Source: Desulfocapsa sp.
GTDB taxonomy: Bacteria > Desulfobacterota > Desulfobulbia > Desulfobulbales > Desulfocapsaceae
Direction of reading: 5' to 3'
DNA: 9,213 nt
Assembly: GCA_029935135.1 (NCBI GenBank)
Contig: JAOZKX010000054.1
Span: forward strand, 1-9,213
This document shows positions 1 through 6,629 of this stretch, piece after piece. Numbering within the stretch: the stretch's first letter is position 1; the number at the start of each line of letters is the position of its first letter. The notes beneath the pieces were generated by a model. That model did not search any database and was not told where the DNA came from. It was given only the letters and a program-made list of their open reading frames with translations. The translations under genes and the position numbers were made by a program.

Positions 1-258
1 CTGTTTTCCTATAGTGATAACTCTTCCTGCGGTGTTGCTTCTGCCGACGGAATGGTCTGGGGATCCTATCTGCATGGTATTTTTGACTCTGATTCCTTCC
101 GCCGGAGTTTTATAGAAAAAATCCGCCAGCGCAAAGGCCTGCTGCCCTATAATGGTCCAGTATATTCCTATGATTTGGAGCCCGCCTTTGACCGCCTGGC
201 TGCAGAGGTCCGTAAAGGGCTGGATATGGATAAAGTTTACCAACTGCTCAAGCTGTAG
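1..258 (+). CDS. cobQ: Cobyric acid synthase, C-terminal end (5'-truncated)
   Basis: This frame is open from the left edge and gives the last 85 residues. CobQ/CbiP performs the glutamine-dependent amidation of four corrin side chains of adenosylcobyrinic acid a,c-diamide in the cytoplasm. The segment WGSYLHGIFDSDSFRR (residues 20-35 of the visible part) is the C-terminal hallmark of the CobQ-type glutamine amidotransferase domain. The His in LHG (residue 25 here) belongs to the Cys-His-Glu triad; the Cys lies off the window. The tail after it has the usual length for CobQ. CobB/CbiA amidotransferases end with a similar motif, but cobD immediately downstream favours CobQ. The stop is 7 nt before the cobD start, so the two genes are probably co-transcribed. 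Confidence 0.85.
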   Translation: MFSYSDNSSCGVASADGMVWGSYLHGIFDSDSFRRSFIEKIRQRKGLLPYNGPVYSYDLEPAFDRLAAEVRKGLDMDKVYQLLKL

Positions 259-265
259 TATCTGC

Positions 266-1276
266 ATGAACTTTCTCTTTGAACTACAGATGCTGGCAGC
301 ACTCTGCCTTGATCTTCTCTTTGGTGATCCGCGCTGGTTCCCTCATCCCGTTCGTTTTATCGGACTGCTCTGCAGTCGCTTCGAAACACTTTTCCGCCGC
401 CTGCTTTCTTCTTCTGCAGCGTTGGCGGGAACAGTGACTGTGGTTGGCGTCCTAGGGGTGACAGTAACGGTGACGACTGTAATCCTTGCTGCTGCGGCAC
501 TTTTTTCGCCGCTCTTTAGTCAAGGTGTTGCAATTTGTATTCTCTATCTGGCTGTTGCGGCAAGAGATCTGACGGCGCATTCCAAACGGGTGTATCTGGC
601 TCTGGAGGATAGCAGCTCTCTTGAGAAGGCACGGGCATCTGTGGCCTGTATTGTGGGGAGAGATACTGCCGCACTGGATCGTCCCGGTATTATACGTGCC
701 TGTGTGGAAACGGTGGCCGAAAATATGGTGGATGGGGTAACGGCCCCGATTTTTTATGCCATTCTGTTCTCGCTCTTGGCTCCAGCAAGCGGCATAGACC
801 CGATACTGCTGGCAGCGCTAGGAGCCATCTGTTATAAATCCATAAATACCATGGATTCAATGTTTGGCTATAAAAATGAGCGTTATGTTCTCTTTGGCAG
901 GAGTGCGGCTCGTCTTGATGATATTGTAAATTGTATTCCGGCAAGGATAAGTAGCTTGTTTCTGGTTGTTGCCGCTTTTTTTCTGCGACTGGACTGGAAA
1001 AAATCATACACAATCTTTCGAAGAGACAGGTTGAATCATGCAAGCCCCAATGCCGGCCACCCGGAAGCAGCAGTTGCCGGTGCTCTCGGTGTTCAGCTCG
1101 GTGGTGTTTCAGAGTATTTTGGGGAGGCGGTCCATAAACCGGTAATTGGTTCAGCTGTTCGGGAGATTGAGGCCAGGGATATTCTTCGCACAAATTCTCT
1201 GATGCTGCTTGCTTCATTTGTTTTTTTGATATTTATGCTTATTGTTAGAGAATCGCTTTTGCACATTTTTACCTGA
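266..1276 (+). CDS. cobD: Adenosylcobinamide-phosphate synthase (CobD/CbiB)
   Basis: This 336-residue integral membrane enzyme joins (R)-1-amino-2-propanol or its phosphate to adenosylcobyric acid, giving adenosylcobinamide (phosphate), the step after CobQ. Family motifs appear in order: LDLLFGDPRWFPHPVRFIG (15-33), VETVAENMVDGVTAPIFY (148-165), YKSINTMDSMFGYKN (190-204), RLDDIVNCIPARI (216-228) and HASPNAGHPEAAVAGALGV (258-276). Hydrophobic spans lie near 52-80, 84-98, 160-188, 228-240 and 311-327. Length matches the family (about 310-340). The open frame reaches back to 152, but that extension overlaps cobQ and lacks the family N-terminus, so I start at ATG 266, right after the cobQ stop. 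No strong Shine-Dalgarno is visible, which suggests translational coupling to cobQ. The name CobD also denotes the unrelated threonine-phosphate decarboxylase in Salmonella; CbiB is the unambiguous synonym. Confidence 0.95.
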   Translation: MNFLFELQMLAALCLDLLFGDPRWFPHPVRFIGLLCSRFETLFRRLLSSSAALAGTVTVVGVLGVTVTVTTVILAAAALFSPLFSQGVAICILYLAVAARDLTAHSKRVYLALEDSSSLEKARASVACIVGRDTAALDRPGIIRACVETVAENMVDGVTAPIFYAILFSLLAPASGIDPILLAALGAICYKSINTMDSMFGYKNERYVLFGRSAARLDDIVNCIPARISSLFLVVAAFFLRLDWKKSYTIFRRDRLNHASPNAGHPEAAVAGALGVQLGGVSEYFGEAVHKPVIGSAVREIEARDILRTNSLMLLASFVFLIFMLIVRESLLHIFT

Positions 1277-1282
1277 AAGGAG
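1277..1282 (+). promoter_or_regulatory. Ribosome binding site deciding the start at 1294
   Basis: AAGGAG lies directly after the cobD stop and 11 nt before ATG 1294. It would overlap the alternative GTG at 1282, so it rules that start out and places the signal peptide at the true N-terminus. Confidence 0.6.
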
Positions 1283-1293
1283 TGGCAAGATAT

Positions 1294-1788
1294 ATGAATA
1301 GTAAATTTTCCCTGAAAAATATTCCCACCTGTCTGCTCTTTTTTATTGGCCTTATTGGGGGGCAAAACTCTATTGCTGCCGACTCTTCTGATGTGCAATA
1401 TTCTTCCCGTCTGGCCGCCATTGAAAAACGACTCCTTGCCTTTGATGTAACTAAGGTGAATAACCTGAACGATGAAGAGCGTAACTGGTACGAAAAATTC
1501 CAGGAAGGACTGCTTTTTTTTGACGGCTGGCGAGAAATCAGTGAGGATGTGATGGCGAAGGTATCTGAGGAGGAGAAGGTTCAGGTGAAGGTTACCATGC
1601 AGTCACTGGGTGTTAAAATCGGTTGTGAATGGAGTAAAGATAACGATATCCGTAAAATCTCCACAGATATGTTGAAAAACTGGGGGAAAGATTTGCGCAA
1701 GGCGTCAAAGGGAGATTCAAGCCAGCAGGTAATGCTGGCACTCCAGTCCATTGAGTATGAAGTAGATGAGTTACTTGCCCTTAATTGA
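1294..1788 (+). CDS. Small exported protein of unknown function
   Basis: I do not recognise this 164-residue protein. The N-terminus (MNSKFSLKN, then a hydrophobic core TCLLFFIGLIGGQ and SIAAD) looks like a Sec signal peptide with cleavage after A28 or A29. Cys13 is not in a lipobox, so a soluble periplasmic product of about 135 residues is more likely than a lipoprotein. The mature part is charged and mostly helical in character, with one Cys (C111) and aromatic clusters such as GLLFFDGW (72-79). The frame can start at GTG 1282, but that codon overlaps the AAAGGAG ribosome site (1276-1282), so ATG 1294 is preferred. It follows cobD by 17 nt and is probably co-transcribed. A role in corrinoid handling would be pure inference; no metal-binding or corrinoid-binding motif is seen. 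Confidence 0.75.
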   Translation: MNSKFSLKNIPTCLLFFIGLIGGQNSIAADSSDVQYSSRLAAIEKRLLAFDVTKVNNLNDEERNWYEKFQEGLLFFDGWREISEDVMAKVSEEEKVQVKVTMQSLGVKIGCEWSKDNDIRKISTDMLKNWGKDLRKASKGDSSQQVMLALQSIEYEVDELLALN

Positions 1789-1846
1789 TCACTATGTTGT
1801 AGCGGATGGGGAGTTTTTTCATGCCTCAGCCATTTTTAACAAGATT

Positions 1847-3199
1847 TTATTGTATTTCAGTCACTTCACAGGTGAGCTTTCCTGTGTGCAGTCGAACAGC
1901 CACGCTGTCCCCTTTTTTTACTTGCGATGATTGGCGTAAAAGGGTGCTCTTCCCGGTCCCGGGAGTGACTTTTTCAACAATTGAATAGCCTCTGGCCAAT
2001 GTGGCAAGGGGACTGACGGCATCAAGAAGGGCGGCCTGCCTGCCAAGAGACTGTGCCTTGTCTGTGAGAGTCTGTTTCATCAGATAGAGTAGTTTTTCGC
2101 TGGCAAAGGTGAGGCGTTGATTCTGGATTTGAACCTTTGCAGATGGTGAGAGGCTGTGCAGGCGTGCGCTGAGTTCATCGCATTGTGAGCGGCGTTTGCC
2201 GAGGGTTTTCTGCATTGCTCCAAGAAAATTTTCTGTTACATGATCCAGACGCAGAGAGATGTTGGTGAAGAGGGAGTTCATATCACCAAGAAGACGCCTG
2301 TTCTGCCGTACCCTGTTTTGGTATTCGGCCAGAATATCAGAAACTGTATAGGCCATCTTTTCCTGCAGGTGTGCTATCTGTCTCTGTAGCTTAAGGATAT
2401 CAGGGAAAATTTGTTCTGCTGCCGCGGTTGGGGTGGCAGCACGGACATCTGAGCAGAAATCACTTATCGTATAATCGACTTCATGACCCACCGCAGAAAC
2501 GACAGGGATGGCAGATGCTGCTATTGATCGGGCAAGGACTTCCTCATTAAATGCCCATAGGTCTTCCAGAGAACCGCCGCCTCGGCAGAGGACAATGATA
2601 TCTGTGGCTGGAAGGTGTCTGTTGACACTTTTTACTGCATCTGCAATTTCTTTGGCCGCCCCATCACCCTGTACACGCACCGGATAGATCTTAACGACAG
2701 CAGGAAAAGCTCTTTTTCGCCAGATACTGATAAAATCATGGACAGCTGCCCCTGTTGCGGATGTGACAAGGACAACTTCTTTTGGAAACTGCGGCAGGGG
2801 CTGTTTCTTTTCCTGGGAAAAAAGCCCTTCAGTCTGCAGCAGTTTTTTAAGCTTTTCAAACTGGAGTTGAAGCAAGCCGCTTCCATGGAAGTCTATGCTG
2901 TCTACGATAATCTGGTAATCACCCCGTGGCTCGTAAATTGAGATGCGACCATGGCAGACAACTTGCTGCCCATCCTGCAGCGCTTTTTCTAGATAACGGC
3001 TCTGTCCCTTAAAGAGGACACCTCGTAACTGGGCGCCATCATCTTTTAAGGTGAAATAGTGGTGCCCTGAAAAAGGGACTTTCAGATTGGAAATCTCACC
3101 CTGTACCTGGATAAAACGATACTTGTTTTCCACCAGATTCTTTAATTCTCTGGTGAGAGTGCTTACCGAATAAATTTGCTGCTTGTTATCAATGAGCAT
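1847..3199 (-). CDS. xseA: Exodeoxyribonuclease VII large subunit
   Basis: XseA is the catalytic large subunit of exonuclease VII, which degrades single-stranded DNA from both ends to oligonucleotides in the cytoplasm, with several XseB subunits. The 450-residue length is normal. Residues about 8-105 form the OB-fold with the signatures VQGEISNLKVPFSGHHYFTL and RGVLFKG. The catalytic domain (about 135-275) carries VLVTSATGAAVHDF (143-156), CRGGGSLEDLWAFNEE (205-220), VGHEVDYTISDFCSDVRAA (237-255) and TPTAAAE. A long coiled-coil region (about 270-395) and the C-terminal LARGYSIVE follow. The start at ATG 3199 gives the expected short tail before the OB-fold, and no other in-frame start is near. 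The ribosome site is weak. xseB is not adjacent on either side. The gene is convergent with the cobalamin genes and divergent from the pan operon. Confidence 0.97.
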   Translation of the reverse strand: MLIDNKQQIYSVSTLTRELKNLVENKYRFIQVQGEISNLKVPFSGHHYFTLKDDGAQLRGVLFKGQSRYLEKALQDGQQVVCHGRISIYEPRGDYQIIVDSIDFHGSGLLQLQFEKLKKLLQTEGLFSQEKKQPLPQFPKEVVLVTSATGAAVHDFISIWRKRAFPAVVKIYPVRVQGDGAAKEIADAVKSVNRHLPATDIIVLCRGGGSLEDLWAFNEEVLARSIAASAIPVVSAVGHEVDYTISDFCSDVRAATPTAAAEQIFPDILKLQRQIAHLQEKMAYTVSDILAEYQNRVRQNRRLLGDMNSLFTNISLRLDHVTENFLGAMQKTLGKRRSQCDELSARLHSLSPSAKVQIQNQRLTFASEKLLYLMKQTLTDKAQSLGRQAALLDAVSPLATLARGYSIVEKVTPGTGKSTLLRQSSQVKKGDSVAVRLHTGKLTCEVTEIQ

Positions 3200-3210
3200 G
3201 GGGAGAACTC

Positions 3211-3299
3211 GTAACCATTATATTTGGACAGGAAAATCCGGAAAAATATAGTTTGAGAATAGACATGGGTTACAGGATAGGGTAAATTGAAACCATTAT
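3211..3299. repeat. Short repeated half-sites in the xseA/TPR divergent spacer
   Basis: The 9-mer AACCATTAT occurs twice in direct orientation (3213-3221 and 3291-3299). An inverted near-copy, ATGGGTTAC at 3265-3273, mirrors GTAACCAT at 3211-3218 with one extra G. The first copy overlaps the candidate xseA -10 box. They could be operator half-sites for a regulator acting on both divergent genes, but chance is possible in A+T-rich DNA. The rest of this 170-bp spacer shows no clear sigma70 promoter for the plus-strand operon; TTGAGA at 3253-3258 is the best -35-like hexamer and lacks a good -10. Confidence 0.3.
3217..3222 (-). promoter_or_regulatory. xseA: Candidate -10 box for xseA
   Basis: The minus strand reads TATAAT, a perfect sigma70 -10 hexamer, 17 nt upstream of the xseA ATG. 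The -35 position (3240-3245, TTTTCC on the minus strand) is poor. A start about 7 nt downstream would leave a leader of only about 11 nt. An alternative -10, TATATT at 3245-3250 (minus), would give a leader of about 40 nt but also lacks a clear -35. Confidence 0.35.
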
Positions 3300-3369
3300 T
3301 AATGAATCACTACCTTGATTTGTAAAGTGTTTCACAAGAAAGGTAAAGAAAAAAGCCCTGGAGAAAACA

Positions 3370-4062
3370 ATGAGTGGACAGAATGCATTTGATCTAAAAA
3401 ATATATCGGAGCAGGCCTATAGCGAGACCAGTGGTGTGCTTGACCAGTTGAATCTTCCTTCCGGGGTTGTTCGTTTTATTCGTGGCAATAAAAAAACGAT
3501 ACAGATTGCAGCGGCTACCCTTGTTATTGCTGTGGTCGCAGGATCCTTGTATAAAAGCTACCGTGAGCAACGGCTGGAAAGTGCAGCATCAGATCTTTCA
3601 GCCGCCATGTTGACAGATGGTGAGGGGAAAAGTGGTGCCCTGCAGCAGGTAGCTGCGGATTATTCCGGTACCCCTTCTGCTCTTTGGGCAAGTGTCGAAC
3701 TCGGACATGAGGCCATGAAAAATGGTGAATATTCACAGGCTGTAGAAATGTATACAGCTGTTCGGGCCAAGGTGAAAGAAACCAATCCCATGTTCGGTAT
3801 GTTGACCTATGGCATCGCTCAGGCAAATGAAGCTGCGGTTGATTATTCAGCCGCTTCTGCCGCCTATACAGAGTTAAAAGAAGTGGCAGGCTATCAAGAT
3901 GAGGGATACCGGGGAATGGGCAGGGTTTTTGAAGCACAAGGTGATAATGCAAAGGCTCTTTCGGTGTATGAGGAGTATATGGGAACCTTCCTTGGTGAGA
4001 ACACAAATGAGCAGTTGAAAAAGAGTGTTCAGGAAAAAATAACCAGACTTCGCCTCCAGTAA
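3370..4062 (+). CDS. Membrane-anchored TPR protein, YfgM/TPR_21-like
   Basis: This 230-residue protein has a cytoplasmic N-terminus (1-40), one membrane span (about 43-61, IQIAAATLVIAVVAGSLY) preceded by RGNKK, and a C-terminal region of TPR-like helical pairs (about 70-228). Repeat-like segments include ALWASVELGHEAMKNGEYSQAVEMY (104-128), with its NGEYSQA turn, and GYRGMGRVFEAQGDNAKALSVYEEY (179-203). This layout matches the TPR_21/YfgM family. E. coli YfgM is anchored in the inner membrane, faces the periplasm and associates with SecYEG and PpiD; such a role here is inference. ATG 3370 has a good ribosome site (GGAG at 3360-3363, 6 nt away). Its TAA stop overlaps the panC ATG by one base, so the two are translationally coupled. 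Other single-span TPR scaffolds are possible. Confidence 0.8.
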   Translation: MSGQNAFDLKNISEQAYSETSGVLDQLNLPSGVVRFIRGNKKTIQIAAATLVIAVVAGSLYKSYREQRLESAASDLSAAMLTDGEGKSGALQQVAADYSGTPSALWASVELGHEAMKNGEYSQAVEMYTAVRAKVKETNPMFGMLTYGIAQANEAAVDYSAASAAYTELKEVAGYQDEGYRGMGRVFEAQGDNAKALSVYEEYMGTFLGENTNEQLKKSVQEKITRLRLQ

Positions 4063-4922
4063 TGGAGGTTGTTACCACTCCTGCAGCGATGCAGGAACAG
4101 GCCATAGCCCTTCGTGCCGCTGGACAGAAAATAGGGCTGGTGCCGACCATGGGCTGGTTTCATGAGGGGCACCTGTCTCTGATGCGGAAGGCAATGGAAG
4201 AGGCAGACAGAGTGATTGTTACTCTTTTTGTCAATCCCATGCAGTTTGCAGTGGGTGAGGACCTGGATAAGTATCCCCATGATCTTGATCGAGATTGCGC
4301 GCTTGCTGAAAAAGAGGGAGTGGACATTCTCTATGCACCCGCCGCCAAAGATATGTATGGGACTGATTTTAAAACAGTCATCCATGTTGGTGGTCTCAGC
4401 AGCGGTTTATGTGGGGCGGACAGGCCTGGTCATTTTGATGGTGTAACCACTGTAGTTGCCAAGCTCTTTCACCAGACTCTTCCTCATCTTGCAGTTTTCG
4501 GGGAGAAAGATTTCCAGCAGCTGGCAGTGATTCGGCAAATGGTCACGGATCTTGATTTTCCAATCGAGATTATCGGTCATCCCATTGTGCGTGAGAAAAG
4601 TGGACTTGCCATGAGTTCGCGGAACAGCTACCTGCAGCATGACGAGATGGCGGCTGCCTTGTCTCTTTCCCAGGGTATTGAATATGCTAAGGATATTTCT
4701 GCATCAGGTGCGGTTGCCTCTGTTGAACACATTAAAGAAGGGATCCGGAAAATCATCCTCAAACATCCTCAGTGTGCAATAGATTATGTGGAAATCGTTG
4801 ATGCCCTGACATTGAAGCCATCTGTTGTCTTCAGTCAAAATAGTGTGTTGCTGCTCGCTGTGAAGATTAATCAGCGTGTTCGTTTAATAGATAATACTCT
4901 CTTAGGGTACAGTGAGAAATGA
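4062..4922 (+). CDS. panC: Pantothenate synthetase (pantoate-beta-alanine ligase)
   Basis: PanC condenses pantoate with beta-alanine using ATP, through a pantoyl-adenylate, to make pantothenate in the cytoplasm. The 286-residue length is typical. Signatures in order: LVPTMGWFHEGH (26-37) with the two adenylate-binding His (H34, H37), FVNPMQF (56-62), DRPGHFDGVTTVVAKLF (120-136), FGEKDFQQL (146-154) and the KMSKS-like MSSRNSYL (184-191), then the small C-terminal lid domain. Trp32-Phe33 stands where most family members have small or aliphatic residues before HEGH. The start at ATG 4062 gives the normal N-terminus, and the overlap with the upstream stop (TAATG) explains the lack of a strong ribosome site. 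panD follows after 48 nt and supplies the beta-alanine substrate; panB and panE are absent from the window. Confidence 0.97.
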   Translation: MEVVTTPAAMQEQAIALRAAGQKIGLVPTMGWFHEGHLSLMRKAMEEADRVIVTLFVNPMQFAVGEDLDKYPHDLDRDCALAEKEGVDILYAPAAKDMYGTDFKTVIHVGGLSSGLCGADRPGHFDGVTTVVAKLFHQTLPHLAVFGEKDFQQLAVIRQMVTDLDFPIEIIGHPIVREKSGLAMSSRNSYLQHDEMAAALSLSQGIEYAKDISASGAVASVEHIKEGIRKIILKHPQCAIDYVEIVDALTLKPSVVFSQNSVLLLAVKINQRVRLIDNTLLGYSEK

Positions 4923-4970
4923 TTTTTGAGCTTCTGTTCTAAAAACCAAATTATGGAGTAACGCGTCAAA

Positions 4971-5333
4971 ATGATACGACAAATGTTAAAGGCCAAGCTC
5001 CATAAGGCCACCATTACCGAGGCAGATCTCAACTACGAGGGAAGCCTGACTATAGATAAAGATTTGCTGGATGCGGTAGGGATTATCCCTTTCGAAAGGG
5101 TCAAGGTCTATAATATTTCCAATGGCGAACGATTTGACACCTATGCCATAGAAGGAGCACGCGGCTCTGGGGTGATTGGTCTAAATGGTGCGGCTGCCAG
5201 AAAAGGCATGGTTGGGGATCTTATTATTATTGTAACTTTTGGTTTTTACAAACCGGACGAGCTTGAAGAGTATCATCCCGATATTGCTCTTCTGGATGGA
5301 GACAATAAAATCAAGAAAATGCTCACAAAATAA
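4971..5333 (+). CDS. panD: Aspartate 1-decarboxylase proenzyme
   Basis: PanD decarboxylates L-aspartate to beta-alanine, the substrate of PanC. The proenzyme self-cleaves to create a pyruvoyl group, and here the site is clear: Gly24-Ser25 in NYEGS, giving a small beta chain and a large alpha chain headed by the pyruvoyl group. Other family residues are in place: K9, R54, T57, Y58 and N72 in GLNGAAA, and the N-terminus MIRQMLKAKLHKATIT is typical. At 120 residues it is close to the usual 115-140. A ribosome site (GGAG at 4955-4958) lies 12 nt from ATG 4971, slightly far. The aminotransferase gene starts 16 nt after its stop, so the genes probably share a transcript. Confidence 0.97.
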   Translation: MIRQMLKAKLHKATITEADLNYEGSLTIDKDLLDAVGIIPFERVKVYNISNGERFDTYAIEGARGSGVIGLNGAAARKGMVGDLIIIVTFGFYKPDELEEYHPDIALLDGDNKIKKMLTK

Positions 5334-5349
5334 AAGCGGAGAATAGAAA

Positions 5350-6555
5350 ATGCCAGGTTTTGAAGTCTTTGGAGAAGAAGAAAAAAAAGAAATAATGGAT
5401 GTCCTGGACACAGGAATTCTCTTTCGCTATGAATTTGCTGAGCAGCGAAAAGATATATATAAGGTCCTGGAATTTGAAAAGAAGTTTGCTGAGTATTGTG
5501 GCACCGGTTACGCCCAGGCGGTTACTTCCGGAACTGCTGCCCTAAAGGTTGCCATGGCAGCTCTTGGTGTCGGGCCTGGTGATGAGGTGATTACCCAGGG
5601 CTTCACTTTTGTTGCCACCTGGGAAGCGATTTTGGATATTGGCGCTGTTCCTGTTTTTACGGAAGTTGATGAGACTCTGAATATGGATCCTGCGGACCTT
5701 GAAAAGAAGATCACAGACAAAACACGCTGTATTATTCCTGTTCATATGCTTGGGGCTCAGGCCCGTATTGGTGAAATTGTTAAAATTGCCAAACACCACA
5801 ATATTGCTGTTCTGGAAGATACCGCTCAGGCGGCTGGCGGTCGGATTAACGGCCAGCATCTCGGCACTTTTGGGAATTGCGGGACCTTTTCCTTTGATTC
5901 GGTGAAAACCATGACCACCGGTGAAGGGGGGATGGTTATTACAGCTGATGAGAAGATGTGGCGGAACATGTCAGAATATCACGACCATGGTCATGACCAT
6001 GCCGTGAATCCCGGTGGCCGAGGTGGCGAAGGGCGCAGTTTTGTCGGTTTCAACTATCGGATGATGGAACTTCAGGGTGCCATTGGTCTCGCCCAGCTTG
6101 CAAAGCTGGATGCAATGATTGTTGCTCAGAAGGAACATAAAAAACAACTTCGAGAAGCGGCCTCGGCCATCCCCGGAGTGAAGTTTCGGACCCTGGTGGA
6201 TGAAGACGGTGACACCGCCACTTTCTTTGCCTTTATCATGGAAAGCAGTGAGCAGTGCAGCAAGGTCAACGCCATACTTGTTGAAGAAGGGGTGGGGGCC
6301 ATTAATTTCAGTGAAAATAGTTGGCACTTTTATCCCAAGTGGGAACATTTGCTGGAAGGTTCGACTCTGGCTGCAGGAGGCTGGCCATTTGCCGAGCCTG
6401 GCGGGAAGCGAAGAGTTATCTATGATCCACAGGCATTGCCGCAATCGGCTGATATCATGTCCAGAACGCTTATCTATCCGGTTTCAATCAAGATGAGCGA
6501 GGAGCAGAGAACAAAAATTTGTAATGGACTGGCTAAGGCCGCAGCCAAGATTTAA
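5350..6555 (+). CDS. kdnA: DegT/DnrJ/EryC1/StrS-type aminotransferase, KdnA-like
   Basis: This 401-residue PLP-dependent sugar aminotransferase has the family core: SGTAAL (60-65), QGFTFVAT (83-90), LEDTAQAAGG (155-164), SFDSVKTMTTGEGG with Schiff-base Lys186 (181-194) and NYRMMELQGAIGLAQLAKLD (235-254). The N-terminus MPGFEVFGEEEKKEI, the HDHGHDH motif (211-217) and DIMSRTLIYPVSIKMS near the C-terminus resemble what I recall of Shewanella KdnA. That enzyme aminates 8-oxo-Kdo to 8-amino-3,8-dideoxy-Kdo (Kdo8N) for lipopolysaccharide. The KdnA assignment is from memory and is moderate; membership of the aminotransferase family is firm. The partner dehydrogenase KdnB is not in the window. GGAG (5338-5341) lies 8 nt before ATG 5350. 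It is the last gene of the operon, 16 nt after panD, and is followed by a strong hairpin. Alternatives are other nucleotide-sugar aminotransferases. Confidence 0.85.
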   Translation: MPGFEVFGEEEKKEIMDVLDTGILFRYEFAEQRKDIYKVLEFEKKFAEYCGTGYAQAVTSGTAALKVAMAALGVGPGDEVITQGFTFVATWEAILDIGAVPVFTEVDETLNMDPADLEKKITDKTRCIIPVHMLGAQARIGEIVKIAKHHNIAVLEDTAQAAGGRINGQHLGTFGNCGTFSFDSVKTMTTGEGGMVITADEKMWRNMSEYHDHGHDHAVNPGGRGGEGRSFVGFNYRMMELQGAIGLAQLAKLDAMIVAQKEHKKQLREAASAIPGVKFRTLVDEDGDTATFFAFIMESSEQCSKVNAILVEEGVGAINFSENSWHFYPKWEHLLEGSTLAAGGWPFAEPGGKRRVIYDPQALPQSADIMSRTLIYPVSIKMSEEQRTKICNGLAKAAAKI

Positions 6556-6569
6556 ACGGCAGACAATAA

Positions 6570-6606
6570 AAAAGTGGTGATGGAGAGTTTCTCCATCACC
6601 ACTTTT
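6570..6606. terminator. Bidirectional rho-independent terminator
   Basis: A perfect 17-bp stem (arms 6570-6586 and 6590-6606) closes on a 3-nt loop, GTT. The plus strand ends in TTTT and the minus strand in a run of six T (A6 at 6568-6573). It sits between the convergent ends of the aminotransferase gene and the hydrolase gene, so it can stop transcription from both sides. Confidence 0.92.
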
Positions 6607-6629
6607 GGGATTAATTTCTGCGCTAGAAC

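Noticed and set aside
152..265. Upstream extension of the cobD reading frame to ATG 152
   Set aside because: It overlaps the conserved cobQ C-terminus and adds 38 residues absent from the CobD/CbiB family.
690..1217. 175-codon open frame on the minus strand inside cobD
   Set aside because: The plus strand encodes a well-conserved CobD over the same bases, and the minus translation has no recognisable domain or ribosome site.
1806..1837. Possible plus-strand terminator after the exported protein gene (ATGG/CCAT and GAG/CTC arms followed by TTTTT)
   Set aside because: The stem is only 7 bp with an internal mismatch and an 11-nt loop; too weak to call.
3524..4150. 208-codon open frame on the minus strand across the TPR gene and panC
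   Set aside because: It is antisense to two supported genes, and its translation is Pro/His/Leu-rich with no domain features, typical of a shadow frame.
5087..5100. Perfect 14-bp palindrome CCCTTTCGAAAGGG
   Set aside because: It is internal to panD and encodes ordinary conserved residues (IPFERV). It has no T-run and is mid-gene, so it is not a terminator.
5986..6001. Perfect 16-bp palindrome CATGGTCATGACCATG
   Set aside because: It lies inside the aminotransferase gene and follows from the codons of the repeated His-Asp/Gly motif HDHGHDH. No regulatory role is needed to explain it.
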